Assembly (NCBI GenBank): GCA_964515915.1
Contig: CAZEXM010000002.1
Coordinates: forward strand, 1 to 54,848
DNA length: 54,848 bases
From: JAHOYW01 sp964515915
Lineage (GTDB): Bacteria > Verrucomicrobiota > Lentisphaeria > Victivallales > Victivallaceae
Reading direction: 5' to 3'
Shown piece by piece: positions 9,121-16,834 of this stretch. A program made the translations under genes and the position numbers. The notes under the pieces are model-generated. The model was not told the DNA's origin and searched no databases. It worked only from the letters and a program-made list of their open reading frames with translations. Numbering within the stretch: the stretch's first letter is position 1; each line of letters opens with the position of its first letter.

Positions 9121-9213
9121 ATGCAGCATAAGCGTCCCGCTTGTGAATATTCTCAAGCGGGACGGTTGACTTTCGCTCTGCTCAGTCTCAGCCTCCGCAA
9201 AGTGAGCTACATT
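9121..9213. repeat. Diverged, split copy of the MITE core hairpin
   Basis: An 11-bp perfect stem at 9133-9143 / 9154-9164 with loop TGAATATTCT matches the internal hairpin of the 136-bp elements at 10271 and 37787 (same loop length and TGAA..AT.CT pattern). Like them it is preceded by an AATG-AGC and followed by GAGCTACATT, but about 35 extra bases sit before the latter. The outer inverted termini and a target duplication are not recognisable. A decayed relative is the simplest reading. Confidence 0.5.
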
Positions 9214-9262
9214 ATCAAACAAGCTGAAAAAACAATAATATTTTTTTCAGAACACTTGCTGT

Positions 9263-10129
9263 TCATTTCGTAAAACTTTTGATTTTCCGTTTACAAACTT
9301 TCCCGGTAAGATCGAGTAATTTCTTTACATAAACCGCAAGAATTTCCAAATCCTCTTTCGATATTCGATACTTCGGATCATAGCGGGCGCCAATATAAGC
9401 ATCGTCCAATAGCTTAAAACGGTCTTTTTCTTCTTCTGTTTCACGAGGGAAAATGTTAGCAAAAGAGCTGTTTTCCTCCTCGGCAATGTCACTTAGTAAA
9501 GCAAGCAAATGTTCATTGGGGATGTAGTTAATGAATACGAGAAGAACTGTTTTATAAGAATGTTCTGCTGCCTGATGCAGGTCGAAAGCTGCTTTATTAT
9601 AATCTTCGCGTTTCATCGCATCCAAATAACCATTATAGAAACTTTTCGCGCTTTTAAACCAATATTCAAAATGGTCCTGAGCAATGCGTTGTTTTTCTTC
9701 ACGTGTCAAATCGCGTTCATCCGCAAGTTCAAGTTTACCGGAATCAAAAAGTATACGGCCTTCTTTCTTAATATCGGAAAAAAAATATTGTCCTTCAGCA
9801 AGCTGGATATTCAATTCCTGAATATCGTGAGCAATGACTCTTGGATGAGCACTTAGTTTCAGAGCATTACATGCTTTAGTTATTTCATCCCAGAGCTTGA
9901 TATCATCAATGGTCTTTTTTTGCCTGCTGACGGCCAGAATATCATAATCCGACACGTGCCCGGACCTACGGTCGGGTTTGAGATCGGCTTCGACCTTATA
10001 GTTCCCGCGCGCGTACGAGCCGAAAAGGATAATCATCTCCACGTCATTGCACCTGGCGCGAATAACTGAGGCTATACGCTCCAACTCATCTCTTTTTAAT
10101 TCCGGTAAATGCTCAAGTGTCTGTTTCAT
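9263..10129 (-). CDS. Nucleotidyltransferase-HEPN (MNT-HEPN) fusion protein
   Basis: A 288-residue protein. Residues about 25-130 are a minimal nucleotidyltransferase with FGSYARG and, after a longer than usual insert, the metal motif SDYD. Residues about 145-280 are a helical HEPN domain (FEYWFKSAKSFYNGYLDA, then AAFDLHQAAEHSYKT). In two-gene MNT/HEPN toxin-antitoxin pairs the nucleotidyltransferase modifies and silences the HEPN toxin; here both are on one chain, a known arrangement in Bacteroidetes and others. I do not see the R-x4-6-H RNase motif of active HEPN toxins, so a non-toxic nucleotide-modifying or defence-accessory role is equally likely. It stands alone, flanked by repeat elements on both sides (9121-9213 and 10178-10476), as accessory genes often do. 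Confidence 0.8.
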   Translation of the reverse strand: MKQTLEHLPELKRDELERIASVIRARCNDVEMIILFGSYARGNYKVEADLKPDRRSGHVSDYDILAVSRQKKTIDDIKLWDEITKACNALKLSAHPRVIAHDIQELNIQLAEGQYFFSDIKKEGRILFDSGKLELADERDLTREEKQRIAQDHFEYWFKSAKSFYNGYLDAMKREDYNKAAFDLHQAAEHSYKTVLLVFINYIPNEHLLALLSDIAEEENSSFANIFPRETEEEKDRFKLLDDAYIGARYDPKYRISKEDLEILAVYVKKLLDLTGKVCKRKIKSFTK

Positions 10130-10177
10130 GATGATAAATACCCTGCTCTGTTTTAATTTTTATTTTTCTGTTGCTAA

Positions 10178-10476
10178 GGAGCCGTTCAAAAATAACCTTT
10201 ACATCTCCGCAATTCGCCCGAATGCCTTTGTGTTTGTCGATTCGTTACATACCTTCGGGTATGCGCCTCATACACTGTAAAATTTACAACTTCGTATTTT
10301 TTCACAAATTAATGTAGCACAACCGTCTCGGTTGTGAAGATACTCAAGCGAGACGCTTGAGCTACATTTTTTATATACAATGCGAACATTTAAGTTGTAT
10401 AGTGCACTCATCGGCAATCCCCAAAATCACCTCGGGATATTTTGCGGAACCTGTCAAGTTTATTTCTTCACAACTC
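10178..10476. mobile_element. Older ~160-bp MITE-like element interrupted by a second one
   Basis: The left end from 10178 and the reverse complement of the right end near 10476 align over about 45 bp (both begin GGAG and share TCCGCAA and CCCGA blocks), forming imperfect terminal inverted repeats. CTAA flanks both sides (10174-10177, 10477-10480), a possible 4-bp target duplication. Subtracting the nested element (10271-10406) and one CTCA leaves 159 bp, close to the 164-bp relative at 31173-31336, with which it shares the GAGCC end and the palindromic centre CATACC....GGTATG. It has no coding capacity. Confidence 0.6.
10271..10406. mobile_element. 136-bp MITE-like element, copy 1, with CTCA target duplication
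   Basis: Nearly identical over its whole length to 37787-37921. Ends begin TACACT and finish AGTGCA (AGTGTA in the other copy), with ACAACTT / AAGTTGT further in, forming terminal inverted repeats. It is bounded on both sides by CTCA (10267-10270, 10407-10410), while the other copy is bounded by CTAG on both sides; the duplication changes with the site, as expected for transposition. Inside is a TGTAGC / GCTACA stem enclosing two hairpins. It encodes nothing, so a transposase elsewhere must act on it. Confidence 0.75.
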
Positions 10477-10492
10477 CTAAAAGCGGAAGCGT

Positions 10493-11867
10493 CTATATGT
10501 TAAGTTTTTTAATTTCCGCGGCAAAATCATGCAATAATTTTTGGGCGTCCCGTCGTTTCCGGGCTTCAACGGTCAGGCGCAAAACCGGTTCAGTGTTTGA
10601 GCCGCGCAGCAAAACCCAGCCATCCGGCAGGCTGACCCGCAAACCGTCAAAGGTGATGCATTCGTAATCCTGGTAACGCCTGCTGAATTCGCGGATAATT
10701 TCCCGGACACGAAAAGCGCCGCAGGGATATTTTTCCGACAAAGTGAAATATTTCGGTACCGAGGCGCAAATATCACTCATGCTTTCTTTGGTCAGGGCCA
10801 GCATTTCGAGCATCAATGCCATGGCGGCGTAACTGTCGCGTCCGGGATGCAGGCGCCGCCAGATAACTCCGCCGCAATTTCCCTCGCCGCCGATTTCAGC
10901 GTGTTTTTCGAGCATCAGCTTGACGAGATTAATTTCGCCGACTTTTGAATAGAAGGTCTCACAGCCGTAGGAAGCCGCGATATCTTCAACGGCGCGACTG
11001 GTCTGGAGGTTTACGGCAACCGGGCCGGGGGCCTCGGAAAGGACATGGTCAACCGCCAGTAAAACCGTAAGCTGCGGGTTCAGGGCCCGGCCCTTATCGT
11101 CAACCAAGGTCATCCGGTCCCCGTCAGGATCGTGCGCAAAACCAATCGCGCAATTCTCCTGCTTAACGGTTTCGCATAGTTTTGTAATGTTCCCCGGCAG
11201 AGGTTCGGGAGGGCGTTCGAATATACCGTCGGCTTTGTCATAAATACTTACCACTTCACAGCCTGCTTTTTCAAGAAAGCGCCTGCTGTATAAAGCCCCG
11301 ACGCCGTTACAGCAGTCAAGCGCGACTTTGAAATGACGCCCGCGAATTGACTCGACATCAATTTCTTTGAAAATCCGCCGCCGGTGTAATTCAAAGGCAT
11401 TGCTTTCGTAACGAAGCTTTTTAAAATCATTTTCCGAACAATAATCCAGATTCCCCTGCGTAAAAATATCAAAAAGTTCCGCCGATTCCCTGATGTCAAG
11501 AAATGTCCCGGACGGGCCGATAAATTTTAAGGCGTTCCATTCCACCGGATTGTGGCTGGCGGAAATGACAATCCCGCCGTTTGCTTTATAATGTTTCACC
11601 ATCAACTGCGCGGTAGGCGTGGGGACAATGCCGAGAATNNNNNNNNNNAAGCGGTTGACAGCCTGCTGCGAGCAAACCCGCGACGACGGCTTGTTCGAGC
11701 ATTTTACCCGAATGCCGGGTATCCCGCGCGACAATAACGCTGCCGCCGCCGGTGTATTTTCCAAAAGTTGACGCTAATGAAGCAGTCAACTGCGGCGTTA
11801 ATGAATCACCGACGATTCCTCTGACTCCGGCTTCCGAAAATTTTAAGGTGTGCAGATTTTTATTCAT
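10493..11867 (-). CDS. Phosphohexomutase (PMM/PGM/GlmM family), crossing a scaffold gap
   Basis: An alpha-D-phosphohexomutase that interconverts hexose 1- and 6-phosphates. The phosphoserine loop is SASHNP, the Mg loop DPDGDR, the sugar-recognition loop begins GEGN and the C-terminal phosphate-binding loop is RGSNTEPVLR. Ten Ns at 11639-11648 break the frame. If the Ns are removed the two halves join in frame (…AAGCQPL + ILGIVPTPT…), give 454 residues and align without a gap to the neighbouring 452-residue paralogue, so the real gap is probably zero. Specificity (glucosamine, mannose or glucose) is uncertain: GEGN with Cys rather than GEQSGH is unlike classic GlmM, but a product feeding the polysaccharide island is plausible. 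The ATG at 11867 lies 2 nt after the stop of the paralogue upstream, so the pair is coupled. Confidence 0.85.
11639..11648. other. Assembly gap (10 N)
   Basis: Ten ambiguous bases inside the phosphohexomutase gene. Zero real length restores the frame and the family spacing between the GC and LGI(V/A)P motifs, so this looks like a joined contig end rather than missing sequence. Confidence 0.95.
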
Positions 11868-11869
11868 AA

Positions 11870-13228
11870 TCAGCCTAAGTTCTCCAGTAAAGCAAGAATT
11901 TTCAAAGCTCTGTCTTCAGACAATTCTTTATCTTTTGATTCTGAAATCAGACGAATAACCTGCTCTGTACTTGAGGCTCTCAGGCTTACCCAGCCGTCAT
12001 CCCAATCCAGGCGCAAACCATCAATTTCACATATTTTCGCGTCATTAAAATAATTTTTAAGAATACGGATACGATTGTAAGCGTGCATTGAGGAGCAGTC
12101 CACTATTTTTTTTACAATATGATAACGCGGCAATTCCGCGACAAGTTCCGCCAAAGTTTTTTGTTTCACCGCCATTGCTTCAAGGATGACCGCGCTTTCG
12201 TATAAAGCGTCAAAGCCCGGCAGCCAGTCGCTGCTCGTAAATGAACCGGAACCTTCCCCGCTGATAAAGGCGTTTGTTTCTTCCATATAGTCAATAATAT
12301 TGGACTGCCCGGTTGTATGCTTTTCGAGAATTCCATGGTGCAGCGCGACCACGTCATCCAGGGTTTTGGTCGTGCATGTGTTGCTTATTACCCGCAAGCC
12401 GTTGCTGCCGGCTTTTTCCAGCAGGTAATTTACGCCAAGCGGAAAAGTATACTCTTCGGATAAAGTTTCACCGCTGTTGCTTACCAGGGAAACGCGGCTC
12501 ATATCGCTGTTGAAAACGAAACCGGCATCGCTTTTCAGCGGCTTAATGAGCGACTGCACCTGAAACGCGCTATGCGGACGAGGTTCAGGGTCATGCGGCA
12601 GGACACCGGACAAAATATTATTTATCGGAATTGAATTAAGGCCGAAACGCGACGCGAATTCTTTTTCTAAAACTGATCCCGAGCCATTACAGAAATCGCT
12701 GATTACCGTAAACTTCGCAGCGGCAATAGCTTCAGCATCAACGACCTTGCATAATGCGTCAAAGTATTGTTCCTGAATGTTTTTTGCGACGCGAATAATT
12801 TTTTTAATACCGTCCCAGCGACAAGCCAGGAAACGCCGCCCGTAATAAATATCGAATAATTCCCGAAGCTGTATGCTGTTAAGGTAAGCTCCGTTCGCGC
12901 CCCAGGGAACGATTGAATTCCACGATTCTTTCTGGTGGCCGCCGCCGATCAGCAGAGCGCCGTCAGCTTTCAGTTTGGAAATGGCGAAAGACAGAAGCAT
13001 CGCGGGCGCGATTCCCAAATCGTGGACTTCACAGCCACAGCTCTGCAGTCCGGAAATGACCGCCTGATGCAGCATTTCGGAGGAAAAACGGGTATCCAGG
13101 GCCACAAGGACTTTGCCGCCATTGGTGAAAGTACCAAAGGCGCAGGCAAAATCTATCGCGTTTTCCGGGGTTAATCCAGATCCGATGACACCTCGAATTC
13201 CCGCTGATCCCAATTTAAGAGGCAGCAT
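11870..13228 (-). CDS. Degenerate phosphohexomutase paralogue (probable pseudoenzyme)
   Basis: A 452-residue protein with the full four-domain length and N-terminus of a phosphohexomutase (GSAGIRGVIGSGLTPE) and an intact C-terminal phosphate-binding loop (RASSTEQVIRL). The active site is gone: the phosphoserine loop SASHNP of its neighbour is GGGHQK here, with Gly97 at the serine position, and the Mg loop DPDGDR is N240-S-D-M-S-R245, losing two of three aspartates. The frame is uninterrupted and the sequence is well kept outside these loops, so this is not simple decay. It lies directly upstream of the active copy with a 2-nt gap. A binding, regulatory or heteromer role is inference; a changed activity without phosphoserine is the alternative. 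Confidence 0.8.
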   Translation of the reverse strand: MLPLKLGSAGIRGVIGSGLTPENAIDFACAFGTFTNGGKVLVALDTRFSSEMLHQAVISGLQSCGCEVHDLGIAPAMLLSFAISKLKADGALLIGGGHQKESWNSIVPWGANGAYLNSIQLRELFDIYYGRRFLACRWDGIKKIIRVAKNIQEQYFDALCKVVDAEAIAAAKFTVISDFCNGSGSVLEKEFASRFGLNSIPINNILSGVLPHDPEPRPHSAFQVQSLIKPLKSDAGFVFNSDMSRVSLVSNSGETLSEEYTFPLGVNYLLEKAGSNGLRVISNTCTTKTLDDVVALHHGILEKHTTGQSNIIDYMEETNAFISGEGSGSFTSSDWLPGFDALYESAVILEAMAVKQKTLAELVAELPRYHIVKKIVDCSSMHAYNRIRILKNYFNDAKICEIDGLRLDWDDGWVSLRASSTEQVIRLISESKDKELSEDRALKILALLENLG

Positions 13229-13334
13229 AATTATTCCTGTTTAGCTGGTTGCAAAAGTTCAATACTTTTCATTACAATAAACCAATTTTACAAAAACTCA
13301 AAAAAATAAACCTTATAATTGCAATGTCCGGATT

Positions 13335-13702
13335 TCAAAATCGCAGTTTTCCCACGGCAGTGAGCGTTTTAAAAAAAATCGAATCCAGAGCCAAAGCAAA
13401 TACCATATCACGCAATGCGGCTTCGGAGGCAGTTATAATACTAACTTCAACATTTAATTTTCGAGTTCAAGGCGCGGTCATCCGTGGCGGCGAACACCAG
13501 ATAAAATCCGTCAAGGTCAGCCCCGTTCAATAAAAATGATTTCAGCTGCTTCACGAATCCGGCCGGAGGCACGCCGCGCGATCACCGTTACCGCGGCGCC
13601 CGAGGCCAGCAGGCCTTTCAGTTTACGTGCCGCCACCCTGCCGCCGCCGACAATCAGGCAGCGTTTGCCCTGCAATAACAAGTTGACCGGATAAGTATTC
13701 AT
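13335..13702 (-). pseudogene. Relic of siroheme synthase / precorrin-2 dehydrogenase (Met8/CysG N-domain)
   Basis: From the ATG at 13702 the product begins like Met8/CysG: VNLLLQGKRCLIVGGGRVAA, with the NAD-binding GGGxVA and following RK, then VTVIARRAS. The frame ends at a TGA after IFIERG, only 61 residues in. One base over, the family continues as ADLDGFYLVFAATDDRALN, so a frameshift near the GGGG at about 13521 broke the gene. A further frame change leads to KLNVEVSIITASEAALRD and a stop near 13335; the Cys-containing end of the domain is not recognisable. The functional enzyme oxidises precorrin-2 to sirohydrochlorin. It faces away from the corrinoid adenosyltransferase gene 210 nt away, which suggests a former tetrapyrrole neighbourhood. 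Confidence 0.7.
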
Positions 13703-13912
13703 ATTTTAAACCTTGCATGTACTATTTGATAATTACAATAATCGCTGAAAACGCGAAAACAAAACGCAAACCCGGCAAAATAAGGATAATCTAAGTCCGT
13801 CGTCCCCGGAAAATAGCAACTGACACTTGATTTTATTTAAACACCGGATAATATTTAAGTAGAATTAATACATTGTTTTTGCTCACAATTAACTTATAAA
13901 CCGGGTTGGACT

Positions 13913-14461
13913 ATGATTGAAAAGACTGAAAGAGCTAAACGTCAAGGTTTGCTCATTAATATAAGCGGCAACGGTAAAGGAAAAACAACCAGCGCCCTCG
14001 GTACTTCGCTGCGCGCGCTTGGCTGGGGCTGGAAAGTTACTGTCCTGCAGTTTGTCAAAAACGCCGGGAAAACCGGAGAGAAACGCTTTGCGGATAATTC
14101 GGAACTCCCGTTTGAAATAATTCCGCTTGGAGCGGGATTCACCTGGCGCAAAAACGCGGACGAAAGTGAAGACAGGAAGTGTGCCGAAGCCGCATGGGAA
14201 TTAACAAAAGAATATATAAAGCAGGCGGAAGTTGACCTGCTTGTGCTTGACGAATTGAATGTCGCGTTAAAAAAAGGCTGGCTGAACGCCGCGGAAATCC
14301 TTGACGGCCTGAAACAAAGGCCGGCCTGGATGCACATAATCGCAACCGGACGCGGTGTTTTGCCGGAAATAGTTGAAGCTTTCGACCTGGTATCCGAGAT
14401 TCAGGAATTGAAGCATCCATACAAACAGGGCATAAAGGCCCAGAAAGGGATTGAATTCTGA
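13913..14461 (+). CDS. cobO: Corrinoid adenosyltransferase (CobA/CobO/BtuR family)
   Basis: A 182-residue enzyme that transfers the 5'-deoxyadenosyl group of ATP to cob(I)alamin or a precursor, giving adenosylcobalamin. The Walker A-like GNGKGKTT (residues 20-27) binds ATP in the inverted mode typical of the family, LQFVKNAGKTGE follows, and the Walker B-like LLVLDELN and ATGRG segments are in place. Length is close to Salmonella CobA (196). The ATG at 13913 has only a weak GGTTGGA site. No other cobalamin biosynthesis gene is intact here, so it probably serves salvage. A B12-binding radical SAM enzyme lies at 45120-46694, but that class uses methyl- or hydroxocobalamin, so no direct link is claimed. 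Confidence 0.9.
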   Translation: MIEKTERAKRQGLLINISGNGKGKTTSALGTSLRALGWGWKVTVLQFVKNAGKTGEKRFADNSELPFEIIPLGAGFTWRKNADESEDRKCAEAAWELTKEYIKQAEVDLLVLDELNVALKKGWLNAAEILDGLKQRPAWMHIIATGRGVLPEIVEAFDLVSEIQELKHPYKQGIKAQKGIEF

Positions 14462-14615
14462 AGAATAATTCCAATGGCGGACTTGTTTCAAGCAGGATAG
14501 CAAAGCCGTGAATGACAAACACCATATATACGTAATAAGGGCTGTGGAATATCCAGTTTCTCAGTCACGGAAGCGGCAAAGGAGATAATTTTTACTTGGA
14601 CATCAGGACACGTCT

Positions 14616-14810
14616 GACAAAACTCGGTCTAACTTAAATTCTTGAAAAAAATAAAACTTTGCAGCAAGGCTCGAACGCTCACATCTTTTCAAAAAAATCG
14701 CCAGCTCTTTTTTGAAAAGCTTCGCTTTTCGAGGCGGAATTATTCAATTGCGCGACTTCGTCGCTTAAGTTTCACCCGTTGGAGACGGGCAACCAGCGTT
14801 CCGCCGCTGG
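14616..14810 (+). repeat. 195-bp four-hairpin repeat element, copy A
   Basis: Matches the reverse complement of 20979-21173 over 195 bp, with near identity for the first 155. Four hairpins follow each other: 14714-14730 (GAAAAGC/GCTTTTC, loop TTC), 14752-14764 (GCGAC/GTCGC, loop TTC), 14775-14789 (CCCGT/ACGGG, loop TGGAG) and 14793-14810 (CCAGCG/CGCTGG). In copy B the third stem is GCCAT/ATGGC around the same loop and the fourth CCAACG/CGTTGG, so substitutions are compensated on both arms. An open frame of 44 shared residues runs through both copies but ends differently, so I do not call it a gene. Candidate structured RNA or REP-like element. Confidence 0.7.
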
Positions 14811-14846
14811 ACCGCGTCCCGAACGTCGGTTTCGTTATTTTTTTGC
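14811..14846 (+). terminator. Possible weak intrinsic terminator after element A
   Basis: ACCG at 14811-14814 can pair with CGGT at 14827-14830, followed within a few bases by a run of seven Ts. The stem is short, so this is tentative; its value lies in copy B having a comparable hairpin plus T-run at the same relative place. Confidence 0.3.
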
Positions 14847-14979
14847 TTTTTGCCGGTGCCGTCCATTAGCCCGAAATCGGTGTTTTTTTGATTTTGTCGG
14901 TGAGTATCAGTTGATTATGCGGAAATAGATAGTATTTTGAACTGGTATATCATGATTTAAAATCAGTAAATGAGATTAC

Positions 14980-16080
14980 ATGAAAACTATTAATTTATAT
15001 ATATTGAAAGCCTTTCTGCTGACTTTTGGAATGGCTATAGGTTTGCTTACCTTCTTCATGATGGGAGCCAATGTCGCCAAGGACCTCGATAAATTCGTTA
15101 CTCAAGGTTTGCCGCTTTCCAGCGTGTTTGAATTTGCGCTTTATTTGATTCCGATTGCACTTACTTTTACTATTCCGTGGGGAATTCTGGTCGCTGTCAT
15201 GCTGGTTTTCGGACGGCTGTCGGCGGATTCGGAAATTACCGCTATGCGGGCTTGCGGTATATCCGTTCTGCAAATCGTTTCGCCGGTAATGATAATTGCG
15301 TTCCTGATGATGATTTTGTGTTTGTATTTACAGGTGCAGATTGGCCCCCCCCTGCTGGGCGAGGCGCGCAAAGTCGCGGCGAAAACCGCGATAGACCACC
15401 CCTCCGCGATGTTTGAACCGGGAGTCAGGGTCAAATTTAAAGACAGTATTATTTATATTGATGACAAAGAAGGCGATAATATTATTAAGGATATTCAGAT
15501 TTTTACCATCGGGGAGCAGGGCGAAGACAAAGGCAAAGTCATTCGTGATATTACCGCGAGTCACGGGAAATTGCTGGTGGATAAGAAATTGAAAACTTTA
15601 ACTATTGCTTTGTTTGACTGCAATATTGTTGATAAAAAATCAAAGCCGCCGGTACGGGCCTTTAATAAAAAAGTTGAATTTGTTATTGATTACGGCAAAG
15701 AAATGAATAGTTTGGAAATAGGTAAACGCGACAAATATATGACCCTTAAAGAATTATTCGGGTGTATCAGGATTGAGAAAAAATTTAAGCGTGATACTTG
15801 TGATTTGGAAGTGGAATTGAATCAACGTATTGCTTTTGCGCTGGCGCCGATAGCGTTTATGCTTTTGGGTTTGCCTTTGGCGATTCGTACTTCACGGCGG
15901 GAGACTTCGGTCGGTTTGTTTTTGAGTGTCGTACTGGCGGGAGTATTCTTCCTGAGTATTATTCTTTGTGAATCGTTGACCTCATACCCTAAACTTTACC
16001 CGCAATATCTTTTATGGATTCCTAATTTGACTTATCAGATAGTTGGCGCAATCATGATTTATAAAATAGCTAAGCACTAA
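14980..16080 (+). CDS. LptF/LptG-family LPS export permease
   Basis: A 366-residue YjgP/YjgQ protein. Three N-terminal transmembrane segments (about residues 8-30, 52-80 and 95-120), a periplasmic beta-jellyroll domain of about residues 125-265 and three C-terminal segments (about 275-360) match the family exactly. LptF and LptG form the membrane part of the LptB2FG ABC transporter, which extracts LPS from the inner membrane and passes it to LptC-LptA. The segment LSADSEITAMRACGIS is the coupling region that contacts LptB. Only one of the two permeases is present and LptB is not nearby, so whether it is F or G cannot be settled. It implies an LPS-type outer membrane. Element A and a possible terminator lie upstream. 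Confidence 0.9.
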   Translation: MKTINLYILKAFLLTFGMAIGLLTFFMMGANVAKDLDKFVTQGLPLSSVFEFALYLIPIALTFTIPWGILVAVMLVFGRLSADSEITAMRACGISVLQIVSPVMIIAFLMMILCLYLQVQIGPPLLGEARKVAAKTAIDHPSAMFEPGVRVKFKDSIIYIDDKEGDNIIKDIQIFTIGEQGEDKGKVIRDITASHGKLLVDKKLKTLTIALFDCNIVDKKSKPPVRAFNKKVEFVIDYGKEMNSLEIGKRDKYMTLKELFGCIRIEKKFKRDTCDLEVELNQRIAFALAPIAFMLLGLPLAIRTSRRETSVGLFLSVVLAGVFFLSIILCESLTSYPKLYPQYLLWIPNLTYQIVGAIMIYKIAKH

Positions 16081-16113
16081 AGCTGTATTACTTTTTGGGG
16101 GAGGGGGGATGGA

Positions 16114-16824
16114 ATGACAACATTCGCGGCAATTCGTATAAAAGTTGAACCAGGCGACCAGGGGCCTGTTTACCACGAAACGGATATGTCTCGTATTCCG
16201 GTGGAACCCTGGAGCATGTTCAGTAATTTAATTTTTCTGCTGGTTTTCATTTATTTTGCGGCCAGAACAAAATTCAACTACAGAAAATATCCTTTACTCA
16301 CTGTTTTTCTGCCGACACTGTTGCTCGGCTGGGTCGGCGGAACGATTTATCATGCGCTGCGCTGTAATAATATCTGGTTATTACTGGATTACATACCGAT
16401 AATGTTTCTGGTGTTGATGTCGAGTATATATTTCTGGCGCGAAGTTGTCGGCAAATGGATATTGGTATTTACTTTCACTTTGCTGCCGGTTGTGATTTAT
16501 CGATTAATTTACGAAACTCTCACATTATCGCATTCAGTATCAATTTCGATAGGCTATTCTGTATTGGCCCTGATTGTTATTATTCCGCTCGTACTGCATT
16601 GCGTACGGAAAAATCCGCGCGGATGGAAAATCTTAGCCGGGGCGTTTGGCTCATTTTTTATCGCGATTGCTTTTCGAGTCCTGGACGACCGCGGTCTGGC
16701 ATCATTTTTGCCGATGGGAACGCATTTCCTGTGGCATTTTTTCGGCGGATTCTGTTGCTTCTTCATGTTGTATTACGTTTACGAATCGGAAAAAATAAAA
16801 AACGAACTCCATGGGAACGGCTGA
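16114..16824 (+). CDS. CREST-superfamily (alkaline ceramidase-like) membrane protein
   Basis: A 236-residue protein with about seven transmembrane helices. Start at the ATG at 16114 behind a very G-rich site (GGGGGAGGGGGGA). Conserved CREST features are visible: a polar N-terminus ending EPWSMFSN before TM1, YHALRCNNIWLLLDYIP with His and, 12 residues on, Asp in the LLDxxP context of alkaline ceramidases, and the C-terminal HxxxH as THFLWHFFGG. These His and Asp residues bind Zn in the eukaryotic ceramidases and PAQR receptors, which hydrolyse lipid amides. The Ser normally four residues before the first His is Gly here, with Thr next to it. A membrane lipid amidase or related hydrolase is likely; substrate unknown. 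It lies 33 nt after the LPS permease gene and is convergent with cstA. Confidence 0.75.
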   Translation: MTTFAAIRIKVEPGDQGPVYHETDMSRIPVEPWSMFSNLIFLLVFIYFAARTKFNYRKYPLLTVFLPTLLLGWVGGTIYHALRCNNIWLLLDYIPIMFLVLMSSIYFWREVVGKWILVFTFTLLPVVIYRLIYETLTLSHSVSISIGYSVLALIVIIPLVLHCVRKNPRGWKILAGAFGSFFIAIAFRVLDDRGLASFLPMGTHFLWHFFGGFCCFFMLYYVYESEKIKNELHGNG

Positions 16825-16834
16825 ATTAAGGACT

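Larger units (their letters stand above)
14462..14979. other. Leader region upstream of lptF/G holding repeat element copy A
   Basis: This 518-nt gap contains the 195-bp four-hairpin element (14616-14810), a possible terminator (14811-14846), then about 130 nt of AT-rich sequence before the permease start. In 14508-14615 short stretches read like protein in two frames (HHIYVIRAVEYP, then LSHGSGKGDNFY), so a decayed gene fragment is possible, but I cannot name it. Otherwise nothing recognisable. Confidence 0.45.

Noticed and set aside
9263..10129. Calling the MNT-HEPN protein an active toxin-antitoxin fusion.
   Set aside because: The R-x4-6-H RNase motif is not visible, so toxicity is not supported by sequence.
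14642..14869. Open frame MKKIKLCSKARTLTS… within element A, with a partner frame at 20911-21147 in element B.
   Set aside because: The first 44 residues are shared because the DNA repeat is nearly identical; the tails diverge, no ribosome site precedes them and stem changes follow base pairing rather than codons. Treated as a repeat.
16455..16829. A 124-residue frame overlapping the CREST gene.
   Set aside because: Out-of-frame shadow of a gene with clear membrane helices and motifs.
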